Positions 1 to 8,361 of a stretch of DNA of 19,241 nucleotides are shown here, one piece after another. Below the pieces are notes generated by a model. The model made no database searches. It saw nothing but the letters and a program-made list of their open reading frames with translations, and was not told where the DNA came from. The position numbers and the translations under genes were made by a program. The stretch comes from Desulfobulbaceae bacterium (lineage in GTDB: Bacteria > Desulfobacterota > Desulfobulbia > Desulfobulbales > Desulfocapsaceae): NCBI GenBank assembly GCA_030599175.1, contig JAUVON010000014.1:1-19241 (forward strand). Reading direction: 5' to 3'. Each line of letters opens with the position of its first letter. The first letter of the stretch is position 1.

Positions 1-162
1 AAAAGGACCTGTTTGCTGGCCACCTACTGAAACAAAATATTGATTTGTTGGTGGTGGCGGTGGCATATTTGTATTTTGTTGATTCTGCGGATTTTGTTGA
101 TTCTGATTTTGTTGCTGATTCATCATCTGTTGCATCATGGCCATTCCCATCATGTTTTCCAT
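1..162 (-). CDS. Met/Gln-rich protein with start of a GYF_2-like domain (partial, 3' end outside window)
   Basis: Reading leftward from an ATG at 162 gives 54 codons to the window edge with no stop. Residues 1-32 are low complexity (many M, Q and N), residues 33-38 are a proline run, and from about residue 40 the sequence (QYFVSVGGQQTGPF) matches the start of GYF_2 domains, which typically begin with an aromatic-V-x-GQQxGPF pattern. That domain is usually a peptide-binding module found at protein termini; the ligand here is unknown. The ATG lies inside the last codons of the SNF2 gene (13-bp overlap). The frame upstream of the ATG has no other usual start before a stop codon, so this start is well supported. 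The Met-rich linker plus GYF_2 resembles C-terminal tails of SPFH-type proteins, but no SPFH domain can precede it here. The function is not known. Confidence 0.72.
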   Translation of the reverse strand, partial: MENMMGMAMMQQMMNQQQNQNQQNPQNQQNTNMPPPPPTNQYFVSVGGQQTGPF

Positions 163-2498
163 ACCACCTCCTCCGCCACCAGTGTTTCCAGCAGCTTTTT
201 GGAGACACCAACCACATCCTGATCACCATCTTCAGCAATTACATTATCAAAAAGATCCTGTTTGGATCGAACCAGGGACAGTACGTGTTCTTCATAGGAA
301 TCAGCCGCCACCATGGTGATCAGCTGTACCGTTTTGGTCTGGCCGAGGCGATGAATCCTGCCATTACGCTGTTCAAGGACAGCAGGGTTCCAGGGAACAT
401 CAAGATTAACCAGCACAGATCCGGATTGCAGGTTGAGTCCAAGACCACCGGCATCAGTGGAAAGAAAGACCTGGATACTGTCATCGTTTTGAAAAGCGTC
501 CATAAGATCGCCACGTCTTGCAGTCGGCACACTGCCATGGAGGGAGACATAGCCGATATCCATCTGCCTCAGCCTGCTTTCTACCATTTGTGTCATCATT
601 CTCCACTGGGAAAAAATGACAATTTTTAACCCGGACTGCAGACACACCTCTTCCAGAATAGTTTCAAGCTCATCAATCTTTGGCGACCCTTCCGTTTCTT
701 TGTCCACAAGGCCGGCGGCATCACAGGCCATTCGTGCCTGCTGCAGAGCAGCCATCAACTTGTTTTTCTCAGTTGGTGTTAATGGCCTGGTTTTTGCGAT
801 GGTGGCCAGTCGCCCTGCCGCACCCATGGCGGAATCATGCAGATCTACTTGTTTTTCAGTCATTGCCACATCGATTTGTGAGGTGATTCTACCAGGAAGC
901 TGATCTTTAACAATTCTTCGATCACGACGCAGCATTACCGGTTCCAACCGTTTGCGCAGCATGGAAAGATTACGATAGCCAAGTACCTTATCCCGTTTAT
1001 CGGTGATATGAAAATCTATCATATAGCGCCAGAGCGGCCCCAGGATTTTGGGGTCAATCACCTGCATCAGACTGTACAAATCCTCCAGTCTGTTTTCCAG
1101 CGGTGTGCCGGTAAGTACAAAGGCGTAACGGGAAGAGATCTGTTTAACAGCGGAGGCGATCTTGGTGCGCCAGTTTTTGATACGCTGTGCTTCATCAAGG
1201 ATTATGAGATCCGGGCTGATGGTCTCACTAATAAACGTGAGATCACGCAGAAGCAGTTCGTAATTAAGAACAAAAAAGTTGCAATCACGGCGATATTGTA
1301 CCCCCCGCTGTGATGGTGTGCCTTGAATCACCTGGGTTTCAAGATCGGTAAATTTTGCAATTTCTCTTGCCCACTGCTGCTTAAGAGATGCTGGACAGAT
1401 AATAAGTATTTTCCTTATGCCCTCGTGTTCCTTCAGCCAGACGGCAGCACTGATGGCCTGCAGAGTTTTACCAAGGCCCATGTCATCGGCCAGAAGGGCA
1501 CGTCCGGTTCCGGCGAGAAAGGAGACCCCTTCTATCTGATAGGGATAAAGCCTGGCTTTTATTCCCGGAATTTTGCGACTGCTCTGGATCACTTTTTTGA
1601 TTTCAACAGAGCGCTGTTTATGACTGATACCGGTGGCGACCTGTCTTGCAAAAGAAGCTGCATCTTCACCAATATAGATATCTTTGCGATTCTCGGTCAG
1701 ATCCATAAAGTGAAAGAAATCTTCAGGCAGTCGACCACTAAAGGTTCCGGAGGCAGAGAAACAATTCTCCAGTAAATCCTGTTGTTCATCCGTTACCTCA
1801 AATGGTCGATGGATCATGATTTGTGGTGCATCGTCCACATCCCAGGCAAGATAGACATAGGGAAATGGAGCCGGCTCTTGTTGAAAAATCTTAAATTGCG
1901 GGTGCTTACTGATTTTATGAAGAACCGCTTCAATATGTTTGCAGGTACCAAGCTGATTGGTGGCAAAATCCGGACAGGTACAGTAATTCGCACGCTGTTG
2001 CAAACTGCGGATGGTTACCCGATATTTTTTTGAATAATGGGATGCTCCACCAAGAGACTCTGCAGTCCAGTTGCCAAACCAGAGATCCCTGCCACCCTGA
2101 CACACAACCTCCACCTCCGAGCGACCCCGTTTGATGCGGTTTTTTATAGCACCATCGGTGGCTGTGAGCAGCTTATCTGTTTCGCCATATTGATCGGCAT
2201 ATTTACACAGAACAGCTACTACATGACGACACGCTCCGTTCGCAAAGACTTCACTGCATTCACAGTTGAAAGAGAGAGTGTCTTCAGACAATCTGATGGT
2301 GACAATTTCCGGGATATCAGCATCTTCCCCTTCAACCTGTCCCCAGAGAACATTTTCACTATGGTCAATATCCATCACTTTGTCTTGCCGATGATCTTGT
2401 AATCCATCTCTAATCGTATTTTTATCAGCAATGGATTGTAATCTTTCCTGATCAAAGTAGAATTGGTTGCTGCTGCTCTTTTTTTGTGTCTGGGGCAT
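150..2498 (-). CDS. SNF2-family DEAD/DEAH helicase with tandem SWIM zinc fingers
   Basis: 782 aa. Two SWIM-type zinc motifs (CxC...CxH) are visible: C79/C81/C90/H92 and C173/C175/C186/H188. The SNF2 ATPase core follows: Walker A ADDMGLGKT (337-345), DEAQ box (435-438), motif III LTGTP (462-466), motif V around TDAGGLGLNLQ (681-691) and motif VI QRNGRIHRLGQ (710-720). All key helicase residues are present, so an ATP-driven DNA translocase is expected; SWIM domains in this family are thought to aid DNA or protein binding. The substrate is not known. It is transcribed leftward and divergently from jetA, with 189 bp between them, and overlaps the next leftward gene. The Shine-Dalgarno before the ATG at 2498 is weak (AAAGAG about 9 nt upstream). 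SWIM/SNF2 proteins occur both as housekeeping and defence-associated genes; nothing here decides between them. Confidence 0.93.
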   Translation of the reverse strand: MPQTQKKSSSNQFYFDQERLQSIADKNTIRDGLQDHRQDKVMDIDHSENVLWGQVEGEDADIPEIVTIRLSEDTLSFNCECSEVFANGACRHVVAVLCKYADQYGETDKLLTATDGAIKNRIKRGRSEVEVVCQGGRDLWFGNWTAESLGGASHYSKKYRVTIRSLQQRANYCTCPDFATNQLGTCKHIEAVLHKISKHPQFKIFQQEPAPFPYVYLAWDVDDAPQIMIHRPFEVTDEQQDLLENCFSASGTFSGRLPEDFFHFMDLTENRKDIYIGEDAASFARQVATGISHKQRSVEIKKVIQSSRKIPGIKARLYPYQIEGVSFLAGTGRALLADDMGLGKTLQAISAAVWLKEHEGIRKILIICPASLKQQWAREIAKFTDLETQVIQGTPSQRGVQYRRDCNFFVLNYELLLRDLTFISETISPDLIILDEAQRIKNWRTKIASAVKQISSRYAFVLTGTPLENRLEDLYSLMQVIDPKILGPLWRYMIDFHITDKRDKVLGYRNLSMLRKRLEPVMLRRDRRIVKDQLPGRITSQIDVAMTEKQVDLHDSAMGAAGRLATIAKTRPLTPTEKNKLMAALQQARMACDAAGLVDKETEGSPKIDELETILEEVCLQSGLKIVIFSQWRMMTQMVESRLRQMDIGYVSLHGSVPTARRGDLMDAFQNDDSIQVFLSTDAGGLGLNLQSGSVLVNLDVPWNPAVLEQRNGRIHRLGQTKTVQLITMVAADSYEEHVLSLVRSKQDLFDNVIAEDGDQDVVGVSKKLLETLVAEEVVWKT
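167..174 (-). promoter_or_regulatory. Strong Shine-Dalgarno inside SNF2 3' end for the GYF_2 gene
   Basis: On the minus strand GGAGGAGG occupies 174-167, four nucleotides before the ATG at 162. It is close to a perfect anti-16S match and overlaps the final SNF2 codons (E-E-V), so the two reading frames share this sequence. This supports translational coupling of the two genes. Confidence 0.7.
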
Positions 2499-2561
2499 TG
2501 TGAAGTGCTCTTTGTTTTTATGTGGAAGTTATGTTTGCTGATGAATTTATAACCTTGTTGT

Positions 2562-2587
2562 GTAACAGGATGATATGGTAACAGGAT
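2562..2587. repeat. 10-nt direct repeat in the SNF2/jetA divergent intergenic region
   Basis: GTAACAGGAT occurs at 2562-2571 and again at 2578-2587, a 16-bp period. The pair lies about 65-90 bp upstream of the SNF2 ATG and about 100-125 bp upstream of the jetA ATG. Tandem sites of this kind can be regulator-binding sites; this is inference. A weak -10-like CATAAT sits at 2602-2607, just downstream in the jetA direction, so a protein bound here would cover its -35 region. I could not find a convincing -35 box for either gene. Confidence 0.4.
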
Positions 2588-2687
2588 TTTTGCTTTTCCA
2601 CCATAATTGAGTTATTGTTATTCAGATGATTTCATGAATTTTTTCTGTACGTTATTTCCCGTTTGCTAAGGCAGGGCGGTATCCCCT

Positions 2688-4232
2688 ATGAACACAGATA
2701 CACTGCAGAAAGCTACCGCTCTTTTCGGCTCATCCGCCCTCTCTTTATTTGAGAAAGGTGCTGTGGAAAGCCTCCTTGTAAACCGTAATCAGCATCTTGG
2801 CTCCCTGCTGAGAGCTGAACGGGCACTTTTTTACCTGAACATCCTTTACCGCATGCTTCTTTTTAAGCGTGATTATGAGCTTGAACCTTTATACGACGAT
2901 ATCTACAGAGGTGTTGGACCGGCACAGTCTGTCACCGGTGACGACTACGATTCGGATCGTTTCCGTGGGGATATGGCTCAGCTAGCTGAATGGAAATTAA
3001 TCAGTTTTCGTATTGAAAAACAGCGTTTACGTGGGTACCGTGACAACCGTAAGAGAAAGTTTCGGTACCGCCTGGACGCAGAAACTGTCCATTTTCTCGA
3101 ATGGCTTGAACAGCGCCTGCTGGATGATATCCACAGCAGCGGCAATGATACCAGGGATCTTCTGGGAGAAATGCGTGGCAGCCTTGGAGAACTTCTGCGG
3201 CTGTTGCATCATTTGCTGCCGCAAGACGACGATACAGAGGAGCAGAAAGAACTTTCCCGCCGGGTGCTTTTTCAGCTGTTTAAGGCCGGAGATTTATCCC
3301 AGGAGATCACCGCTGGGCTTGCTGATTTTAATGGCCGTCTGCTATTTTTTCTGGTGAAACGCTATGAAATCAGTGAGGTTCGTCAGCTGGTAAAAGAGGT
3401 GGAAAGTTATGTGGAAACTTTTCTAAAACAAGCTTCTGATTTGCGCCTTGAGATCCTGCCGCTACTGAAACGTTTGCAGAGCAAAAAACAGTCGGAGAAA
3501 CTTCTCCTGTGTCACGAAGTAATGGAGAAAGAACGTCTGCGCACACCTCATTTACTGCAGACCCGGCGTGATGCACACGTTGAAGCAATTCCCGGGCGTT
3601 TACTGAGCTTTTTTACAGAACAGGGTGGGCTCGACCGGTTGTTGCACCGAATAAACAGATCCTCTCTGCAGGTTTGGCAAAAACTGCGCAGCCATTTGCG
3701 GGAACTGGAACGAAAAAACAACAAGCTGCAGGATATTGCTTCCCGTATTGGTGATATTGCCTCCTTTGATGAAACTCAGACCTTTCACGATTTTTTCAAT
3801 GCTCTGCTGGCCCAGTCACTCTGCCGCTATGACCAGCATTTCTGGGATACAGATGAAAAAGCGGAGCCACCAAAACCCAAAAAACCGATTGCCAGAAAAT
3901 CCAGCTTCCCAAAACAGTTTCTAAGAAACAAACAACAAAGTGATACGCCCATCCAGTCGATGGACGAAGCAAAGCTTTCTCTCTTACAAAATTGGCTCCA
4001 TGAAAAACTGTGCAATACGGGTAGACCGGAAGCCCATTTATCCAGTGGCTGTTTTGATTGTTTCACTGATTGTGAAAATATTATAAATCTTGCTAAAGCA
4101 GGGATCTTTACCAACGGAAAACGCTTACATCGTATCCACTATTCCCTGTCTCCAAAAGGGAAAGAGATCATATTACGGATTGATGAGTGCAGTCTGAAAT
4201 GTTGTGAGATGCTGATTACAGCCACCAAGTGA
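2688..4232 (+). CDS. jetA: Wadjet JetA (kleisin-like, MukF/MksF-type subunit)
   Basis: 514 aa. There is no enzymatic motif. The N-terminal 150 residues look like winged-helix modules, with a basic RLRGYRDNRKRKFRYRL stretch near 115-130. The middle (about 155-370) is highly charged and helical with heptad-like leucines, and a C-terminal helical and winged-helix-like part follows. This architecture, together with its position as the first gene before a small subunit, an SMC ATPase and a Toprim protein, identifies the kleisin-like JetA that links the SMC heads. Recognition relies mainly on operon context. The subtype (I, II or III) cannot be fixed by eye. The stop lies 9 nt before jetB. The ATG at 2688 has only a weak purine stretch (GGCGG) upstream. 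In characterised Wadjet systems JetABC forms a loop-extruding condensin-like motor that acts on plasmids. Confidence 0.82.
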   Translation: MNTDTLQKATALFGSSALSLFEKGAVESLLVNRNQHLGSLLRAERALFYLNILYRMLLFKRDYELEPLYDDIYRGVGPAQSVTGDDYDSDRFRGDMAQLAEWKLISFRIEKQRLRGYRDNRKRKFRYRLDAETVHFLEWLEQRLLDDIHSSGNDTRDLLGEMRGSLGELLRLLHHLLPQDDDTEEQKELSRRVLFQLFKAGDLSQEITAGLADFNGRLLFFLVKRYEISEVRQLVKEVESYVETFLKQASDLRLEILPLLKRLQSKKQSEKLLLCHEVMEKERLRTPHLLQTRRDAHVEAIPGRLLSFFTEQGGLDRLLHRINRSSLQVWQKLRSHLRELERKNNKLQDIASRIGDIASFDETQTFHDFFNALLAQSLCRYDQHFWDTDEKAEPPKPKKPIARKSSFPKQFLRNKQQSDTPIQSMDEAKLSLLQNWLHEKLCNTGRPEAHLSSGCFDCFTDCENIINLAKAGIFTNGKRLHRIHYSLSPKGKEIILRIDECSLKCCEMLITATK

Positions 4233-4241
4233 AAATGAATC

Positions 4242-4904
4242 ATGGAAATTGAACTTGCAAAACTCTTAAAACGCAGCAATTACAAGGTACAGGCGGTGTT
4301 AAATGTCGTGCTTGAAAGCTCTTATTTTTATGCGGTTGATGATCATGATCTGTTTCTCTTTCTTCGTCGTCACCGCCGCGAGTTCTCTGAGTTTTTCAAA
4401 CTATTCTATGGCTGGAGCCTGATTATCGACTCCAAGTGCGCCCGTGTATATAAGGCGGACTGGTATAACCGCGCCATTACCCCTGCCAATCGTTCGCTTT
4501 TTCAATTCACTAAAAGAGACGAATGCCTGGCCTTTATGATGCTCCTTGAATTTTTTGAGCAGCAGCTTGAGGAAAACGGTATGACCATAGAAGATAAAGA
4601 GAATCTCCGGTTTCACTTTGGTGATCTGCTCGATTACAGCCATAATCGTTTTCAGGAACTTTTTTCTGAACAGGGACAGCGCTACAGCCAGGAGTATCTA
4701 CGCTCAAAAATCTGGAAATCCGTAATGCCGGAACTTGAAAAACACAGATTTCTGACCAAAATCAAGCCGCCTGAAGATATGCAGGCCTCAGAACAGGATC
4801 TTATCTACGAAGCCATGCCTGCACTCTACCACTATAATACTGCCGCCCTTGCCCGGATGATCCCGGAGCTTACCCGCAGCACTGAAGAAACAGGGGAGCT
4901 GTAA
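4242..4904 (+). CDS. jetB: Wadjet JetB (small MukE/MksE-like KITE subunit)
   Basis: 220 aa, in the size range of MukE/MksE-type subunits. It is a soluble, mostly helical protein with charged and aromatic stretches (for example the FLRRHRREFSEFFKLFYGW region near residues 40-60, and an F-T-K-R-D-E-C-LAFMMLLEFFEQQL helix near 90-107), consistent with the winged-helix KITE fold. It contains no catalytic motif. In Wadjet the JetB dimer binds the kleisin JetA and helps the SMC complex contact DNA. The gene is 9 nt after jetA and 1 nt before jetC (TAAGATG), a tight operon. No strong Shine-Dalgarno precedes the ATG, so translation is probably coupled to jetA. The call rests on position, size and general character; exact family assignment (DUF4194-like or other) needs a profile search. 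Confidence 0.8.
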   Translation: MEIELAKLLKRSNYKVQAVLNVVLESSYFYAVDDHDLFLFLRRHRREFSEFFKLFYGWSLIIDSKCARVYKADWYNRAITPANRSLFQFTKRDECLAFMMLLEFFEQQLEENGMTIEDKENLRFHFGDLLDYSHNRFQELFSEQGQRYSQEYLRSKIWKSVMPELEKHRFLTKIKPPEDMQASEQDLIYEAMPALYHYNTAALARMIPELTRSTEETGEL

Positions 4905-4905
4905 G

Positions 4906-7900
4906 ATGCAGAAAACAGCTTATCTCATCCGCTCCATTCGTATGATTAATTTTCATAATTTCACGAATGAAACCATAAATATTGAAGATGGCGGTCACCT
5001 CTTTCTCCTTGGTGATAATGGCTGTGGTAAAACCACAATCCTTGATGCAGTACACTACGTACTCACAGCCGGGCAATCTATGGAATGGAATTCCGCCGCC
5101 AGAATGAGTGGTTCCAAACGTGACGGGCGGCGGGTGCAGGGAATCATTCTTCGTTATAATCTTGATACCGGAGTAATAAACACAAAGGGGGCAACCAGCT
5201 ATGTGGCTCTTGAAGTTATTGGCAGAAATGGCAAGCCGCTCACCATTGGCATGGGGATGTCGGCAACCGCCATGGATGAGAAAATCAGTTTCTGGGGGAT
5301 TGTTCGTGAATGTCCATTAACCGATGTTCCGTTTCTGCTTGAAGAAGATGGCCGTTTTCGCCCTGCATCCCGTGAGGAATTTAAAGAAAAACTTGGAAGT
5401 GGCAGCGGTTTTATCAGCAGCAGGAAAAATTACAGACAGGATATTGCAAACAGACTCTTTGGCGGCGAAGAAAGTTATCAGGATATTTGCCGCTTTCTGG
5501 CCATGGGAAAGGCATATCGTGAGATTTCAGCAGGAGCCGCAGATTATCATGCTCTTTTCAAGCGTCTGCTGCCGGAACCACGAACAGCCATATTTGTTCA
5601 GATCATTGAGGCTCTGCGGACGCTCGACCAATCTCAGACTATTCTGGATGATCTGGATCGCAAACTTTCCTGGCTCAATGAACTCCGGATTATAGTGAGC
5701 GGTATATCAGAGCAGCGTCAGGCAATGCAGCGATATGACTGGCTCCTATGTCGTTTTAACAGTAACAGAATTGCTGATGAACAGGGGGCGATAAAACAAA
5801 AAATACAGACAGGCAAAGAACAGCTTCTTCATAGCAAATCAGAACTTGTCTCTTTTGAACGACTCGACAGGGACTTTGAAGAACGTCTGGATACCCTCAA
5901 GGCCAAAGATATCAGCGGGCTGGTTGTCCAGGAAAAAAGAATTCAGCTTGATATTGCCACAGAAAAAGCCGACCTCAACAAGGGGAAAGAGAAACTCAAA
6001 ACTGAACAGAGCAAATGGCAGCATGATGAAAAACTGTTTGCGGAGCAGCAAAAACTCTTCCTGAAAAAACTCACTCTTTTTATTCCAGCCCTTGCTAAAC
6101 GGGCAACCACTCTTCCCTTTTCAATCAGCACTCTGCAAAATATGCTGGATCAGTTCAGTCGAAACAGAGATTATACTCTTTTGTCGGCCATCGATGTTCG
6201 AGAACATATTGAACTAAGTGACAAGTATCTTGAGTCGTGTCACCAGGATCTTGCCCGCTTGCTGGACAGGGAGAAAAATCTGCAGGGTGAGATAACCAAA
6301 CAGGAAAAGAATCTTGCAGAACGTGAAAAACAGAGCGAAATATATCCTGATTTGCCTCACTATCAAGAATGCCTGCGCACCATGCAGCAAAACATTCTCA
6401 GTCCGCGTCCCCTGTACCTTGGCCTGGAATGGCTGCCAACGGTAAAACTAAAGGTGCAGGAATATATTGAGGAGTGCGTAGGTGAAGAGATTCTTGCCAT
6501 ACTTTTTTTCAGGGAGAGCGAATATGAGCAAGCCAGGAAGATTGCCGCTCATCACGCGGCCATACGCATCAGCTGTGAAAAACGGACAACAGAAACCATA
6601 CCGGACTGGATGCGGCCCGTTTTTGATTTCCAGAACTCAGACCCTGAATGTCTTCGCTGCCTGGCCACGGAAATGGAAAGCGATGGCCTGCAACCGCAGG
6701 TTACACTCGTTGATGGCGAAGTTTTTCTCGCTTTTCGCAGCCATGAACGTGCCTTATATGGACGGCCGTCAAGACTGATCGGTGGAGAGAGCAGAAAAAG
6801 GGCACTTGCTTCCGAAATTCGCAGTATCAGGAATGAGTTGAAAAATCTGGGCCAGGATAAAAGGGAAGTCTCCCGCAGTATAAAAGTGTCAACGCAGCAG
6901 CAGGAAAGCCTTAACAACTTCAAAGTGTTTCTTCAGGAAAACATACTGGAACTCCAGGGAGTTTCCCAAAAACTCAAGGCACTAATGCAGCAGCTTGAGT
7001 TTCAACAAGAACGATTTCAGGCACAACGGGAGACAACAGATTCACACCAGCAGGCACTGGAAAGCCTGATTCTGCGTCAAAAAGAGCTGGGTGAACGTAT
7101 TGCCGGGGAAGGCCTTGCCAACCTGGAAAGGAAAATGAATACACTGAAAAACAGGAAAACCACCAATCAGACCAAAATACAGGAGCTGAATCAAAAAATT
7201 GGTGGCGATGAACGGGAACTTGCACAGTTGCAGGAAAGAGCAGCGAAGCTTGCCGTAAAACTGACTGAATCGGAACAACAAAAGGAGGAAACAGAAACAA
7301 AACTTCGTGAAATCCTTCCTGACGTGGAAGATATTGCCCACTATGTGTTGAAGAGTAAAAAAGGACAGCAATTTAAAACCAGTGAAGCCATAGAAAAAGA
7401 ACGAAACAACAGTGCTATTGCGGTTGGTACAGGTGCAAATCAGATTCGGGCCAAGGTGAATGATCCTGAGTTCGGCGGTGGCTTTCGTTTCCACTACGAA
7501 GAGGACGAGAATGAACTGAGAGATTTTCGCCAGCAGACCCTGGCAGCTATTATTGAGCAGCAGTCAACCATCTTAACCGACCAGAAAGAGGTGATTAACG
7601 ATCGTACCAGAAAACTGTTCAAACAGATTATCATGACCGATTTACTTGACTATCTGCGGGAACATGTGGGCGAACTGGATCAAATGATTCGACGCATTAA
7701 TACACGTCTTGGGCAGCGTTCTTTTGGTGGTCAGCGCTATCGCTTCCGCCTGCGCCCACTGGCTCAGTATAAGCGGCTGATCGTCATCATCAAGCAGATC
7801 AGCTCCTTTGACCCTCTTGCCGAAAAAGAGCTGGAGACCTTTTTTGCAGATAACCGTGAAGCGATTATTTCCACCGAAGCAGGCAGTATCCCCGAAGAAC

Positions 7901-8361
7901 TGGATTATCGCAACTGGTACAAATATGAGCTGGAAGTTTCCACCATTGGTGAGAAAGGCGTGGTGATGGACAGGCGGACAAAAAGTCTCGGTTCCGGTGG
8001 AGAACAGGCTGTTCCCAATTACCTGCTGATTCTCACGATTGCTCACTTCCTGTATCAACGCAAAAAAATACGTCTGAATGCCCTTCTTTTTGATGAGGCT
8101 TTTTATGGAATTGATGGTGGCCGCAGAGATCAGCTGCTCGGTTTTGCCACAGACCTTGATTTACAACTTTTTATCGCCTCACCGGATCAGGATGGAGTTA
8201 GACAGGAAGTGAAACATTCTACTACTCTTCTCGTGAAAAAGGACAGTGACTTTAATATTCATCTCTATCCATTTCACTGGCAGAATCCCGCTAATCGGCA
8301 GATGGATCTTTTTAATCAAAATGCCAAGGATAAACCCGTGGTTTTTGACAAGGAACTCTAA
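4906..8361 (+). CDS. jetC: Wadjet JetC (SMC/MukB-like ATPase)
   Basis: 1151 aa. The N-terminal head has Walker A GDNGCGKT at residues 36-43. Long coiled-coil arms, rich in E, K, Q and L, run from about 250 to 490 and 630 to 830, with a globular hinge-like part at about 500-620 between them. The C-terminal head carries the ABC signature LGSGGEQ (1028-1034) and Walker B LLFDEA (D1063, E1064), so the ATPase is intact. In Wadjet, JetC forms the DNA-loop-extruding motor with JetA and JetB and delivers circular DNA to JetD for cleavage. Good Shine-Dalgarno AGGGGAG at 4892-4898, 7 nt before ATG. The last base of its stop TAA is the first base of the jetD ATG. The tail after the ATPase contains QMDLF (1132-1136), similar to sliding-clamp-binding pentapeptides. 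Confidence 0.95.
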   Translation: MQKTAYLIRSIRMINFHNFTNETINIEDGGHLFLLGDNGCGKTTILDAVHYVLTAGQSMEWNSAARMSGSKRDGRRVQGIILRYNLDTGVINTKGATSYVALEVIGRNGKPLTIGMGMSATAMDEKISFWGIVRECPLTDVPFLLEEDGRFRPASREEFKEKLGSGSGFISSRKNYRQDIANRLFGGEESYQDICRFLAMGKAYREISAGAADYHALFKRLLPEPRTAIFVQIIEALRTLDQSQTILDDLDRKLSWLNELRIIVSGISEQRQAMQRYDWLLCRFNSNRIADEQGAIKQKIQTGKEQLLHSKSELVSFERLDRDFEERLDTLKAKDISGLVVQEKRIQLDIATEKADLNKGKEKLKTEQSKWQHDEKLFAEQQKLFLKKLTLFIPALAKRATTLPFSISTLQNMLDQFSRNRDYTLLSAIDVREHIELSDKYLESCHQDLARLLDREKNLQGEITKQEKNLAEREKQSEIYPDLPHYQECLRTMQQNILSPRPLYLGLEWLPTVKLKVQEYIEECVGEEILAILFFRESEYEQARKIAAHHAAIRISCEKRTTETIPDWMRPVFDFQNSDPECLRCLATEMESDGLQPQVTLVDGEVFLAFRSHERALYGRPSRLIGGESRKRALASEIRSIRNELKNLGQDKREVSRSIKVSTQQQESLNNFKVFLQENILELQGVSQKLKALMQQLEFQQERFQAQRETTDSHQQALESLILRQKELGERIAGEGLANLERKMNTLKNRKTTNQTKIQELNQKIGGDERELAQLQERAAKLAVKLTESEQQKEETETKLREILPDVEDIAHYVLKSKKGQQFKTSEAIEKERNNSAIAVGTGANQIRAKVNDPEFGGGFRFHYEEDENELRDFRQQTLAAIIEQQSTILTDQKEVINDRTRKLFKQIIMTDLLDYLREHVGELDQMIRRINTRLGQRSFGGQRYRFRLRPLAQYKRLIVIIKQISSFDPLAEKELETFFADNREAIISTEAGSIPEELDYRNWYKYELEVSTIGEKGVVMDRRTKSLGSGGEQAVPNYLLILTIAHFLYQRKKIRLNALLFDEAFYGIDGGRRDQLLGFATDLDLQLFIASPDQDGVRQEVKHSTTLLVKKDSDFNIHLYPFHWQNPANRQMDLFNQNAKDKPVVFDKEL

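Noticed and set aside
45..629. 194-codon plus-strand open frame opposite the SNF2 gene
   Set aside because: It is antisense to a well-supported helicase, has no recognisable domain, and its odd composition mirrors the Gln/Asn-rich opposite strand.
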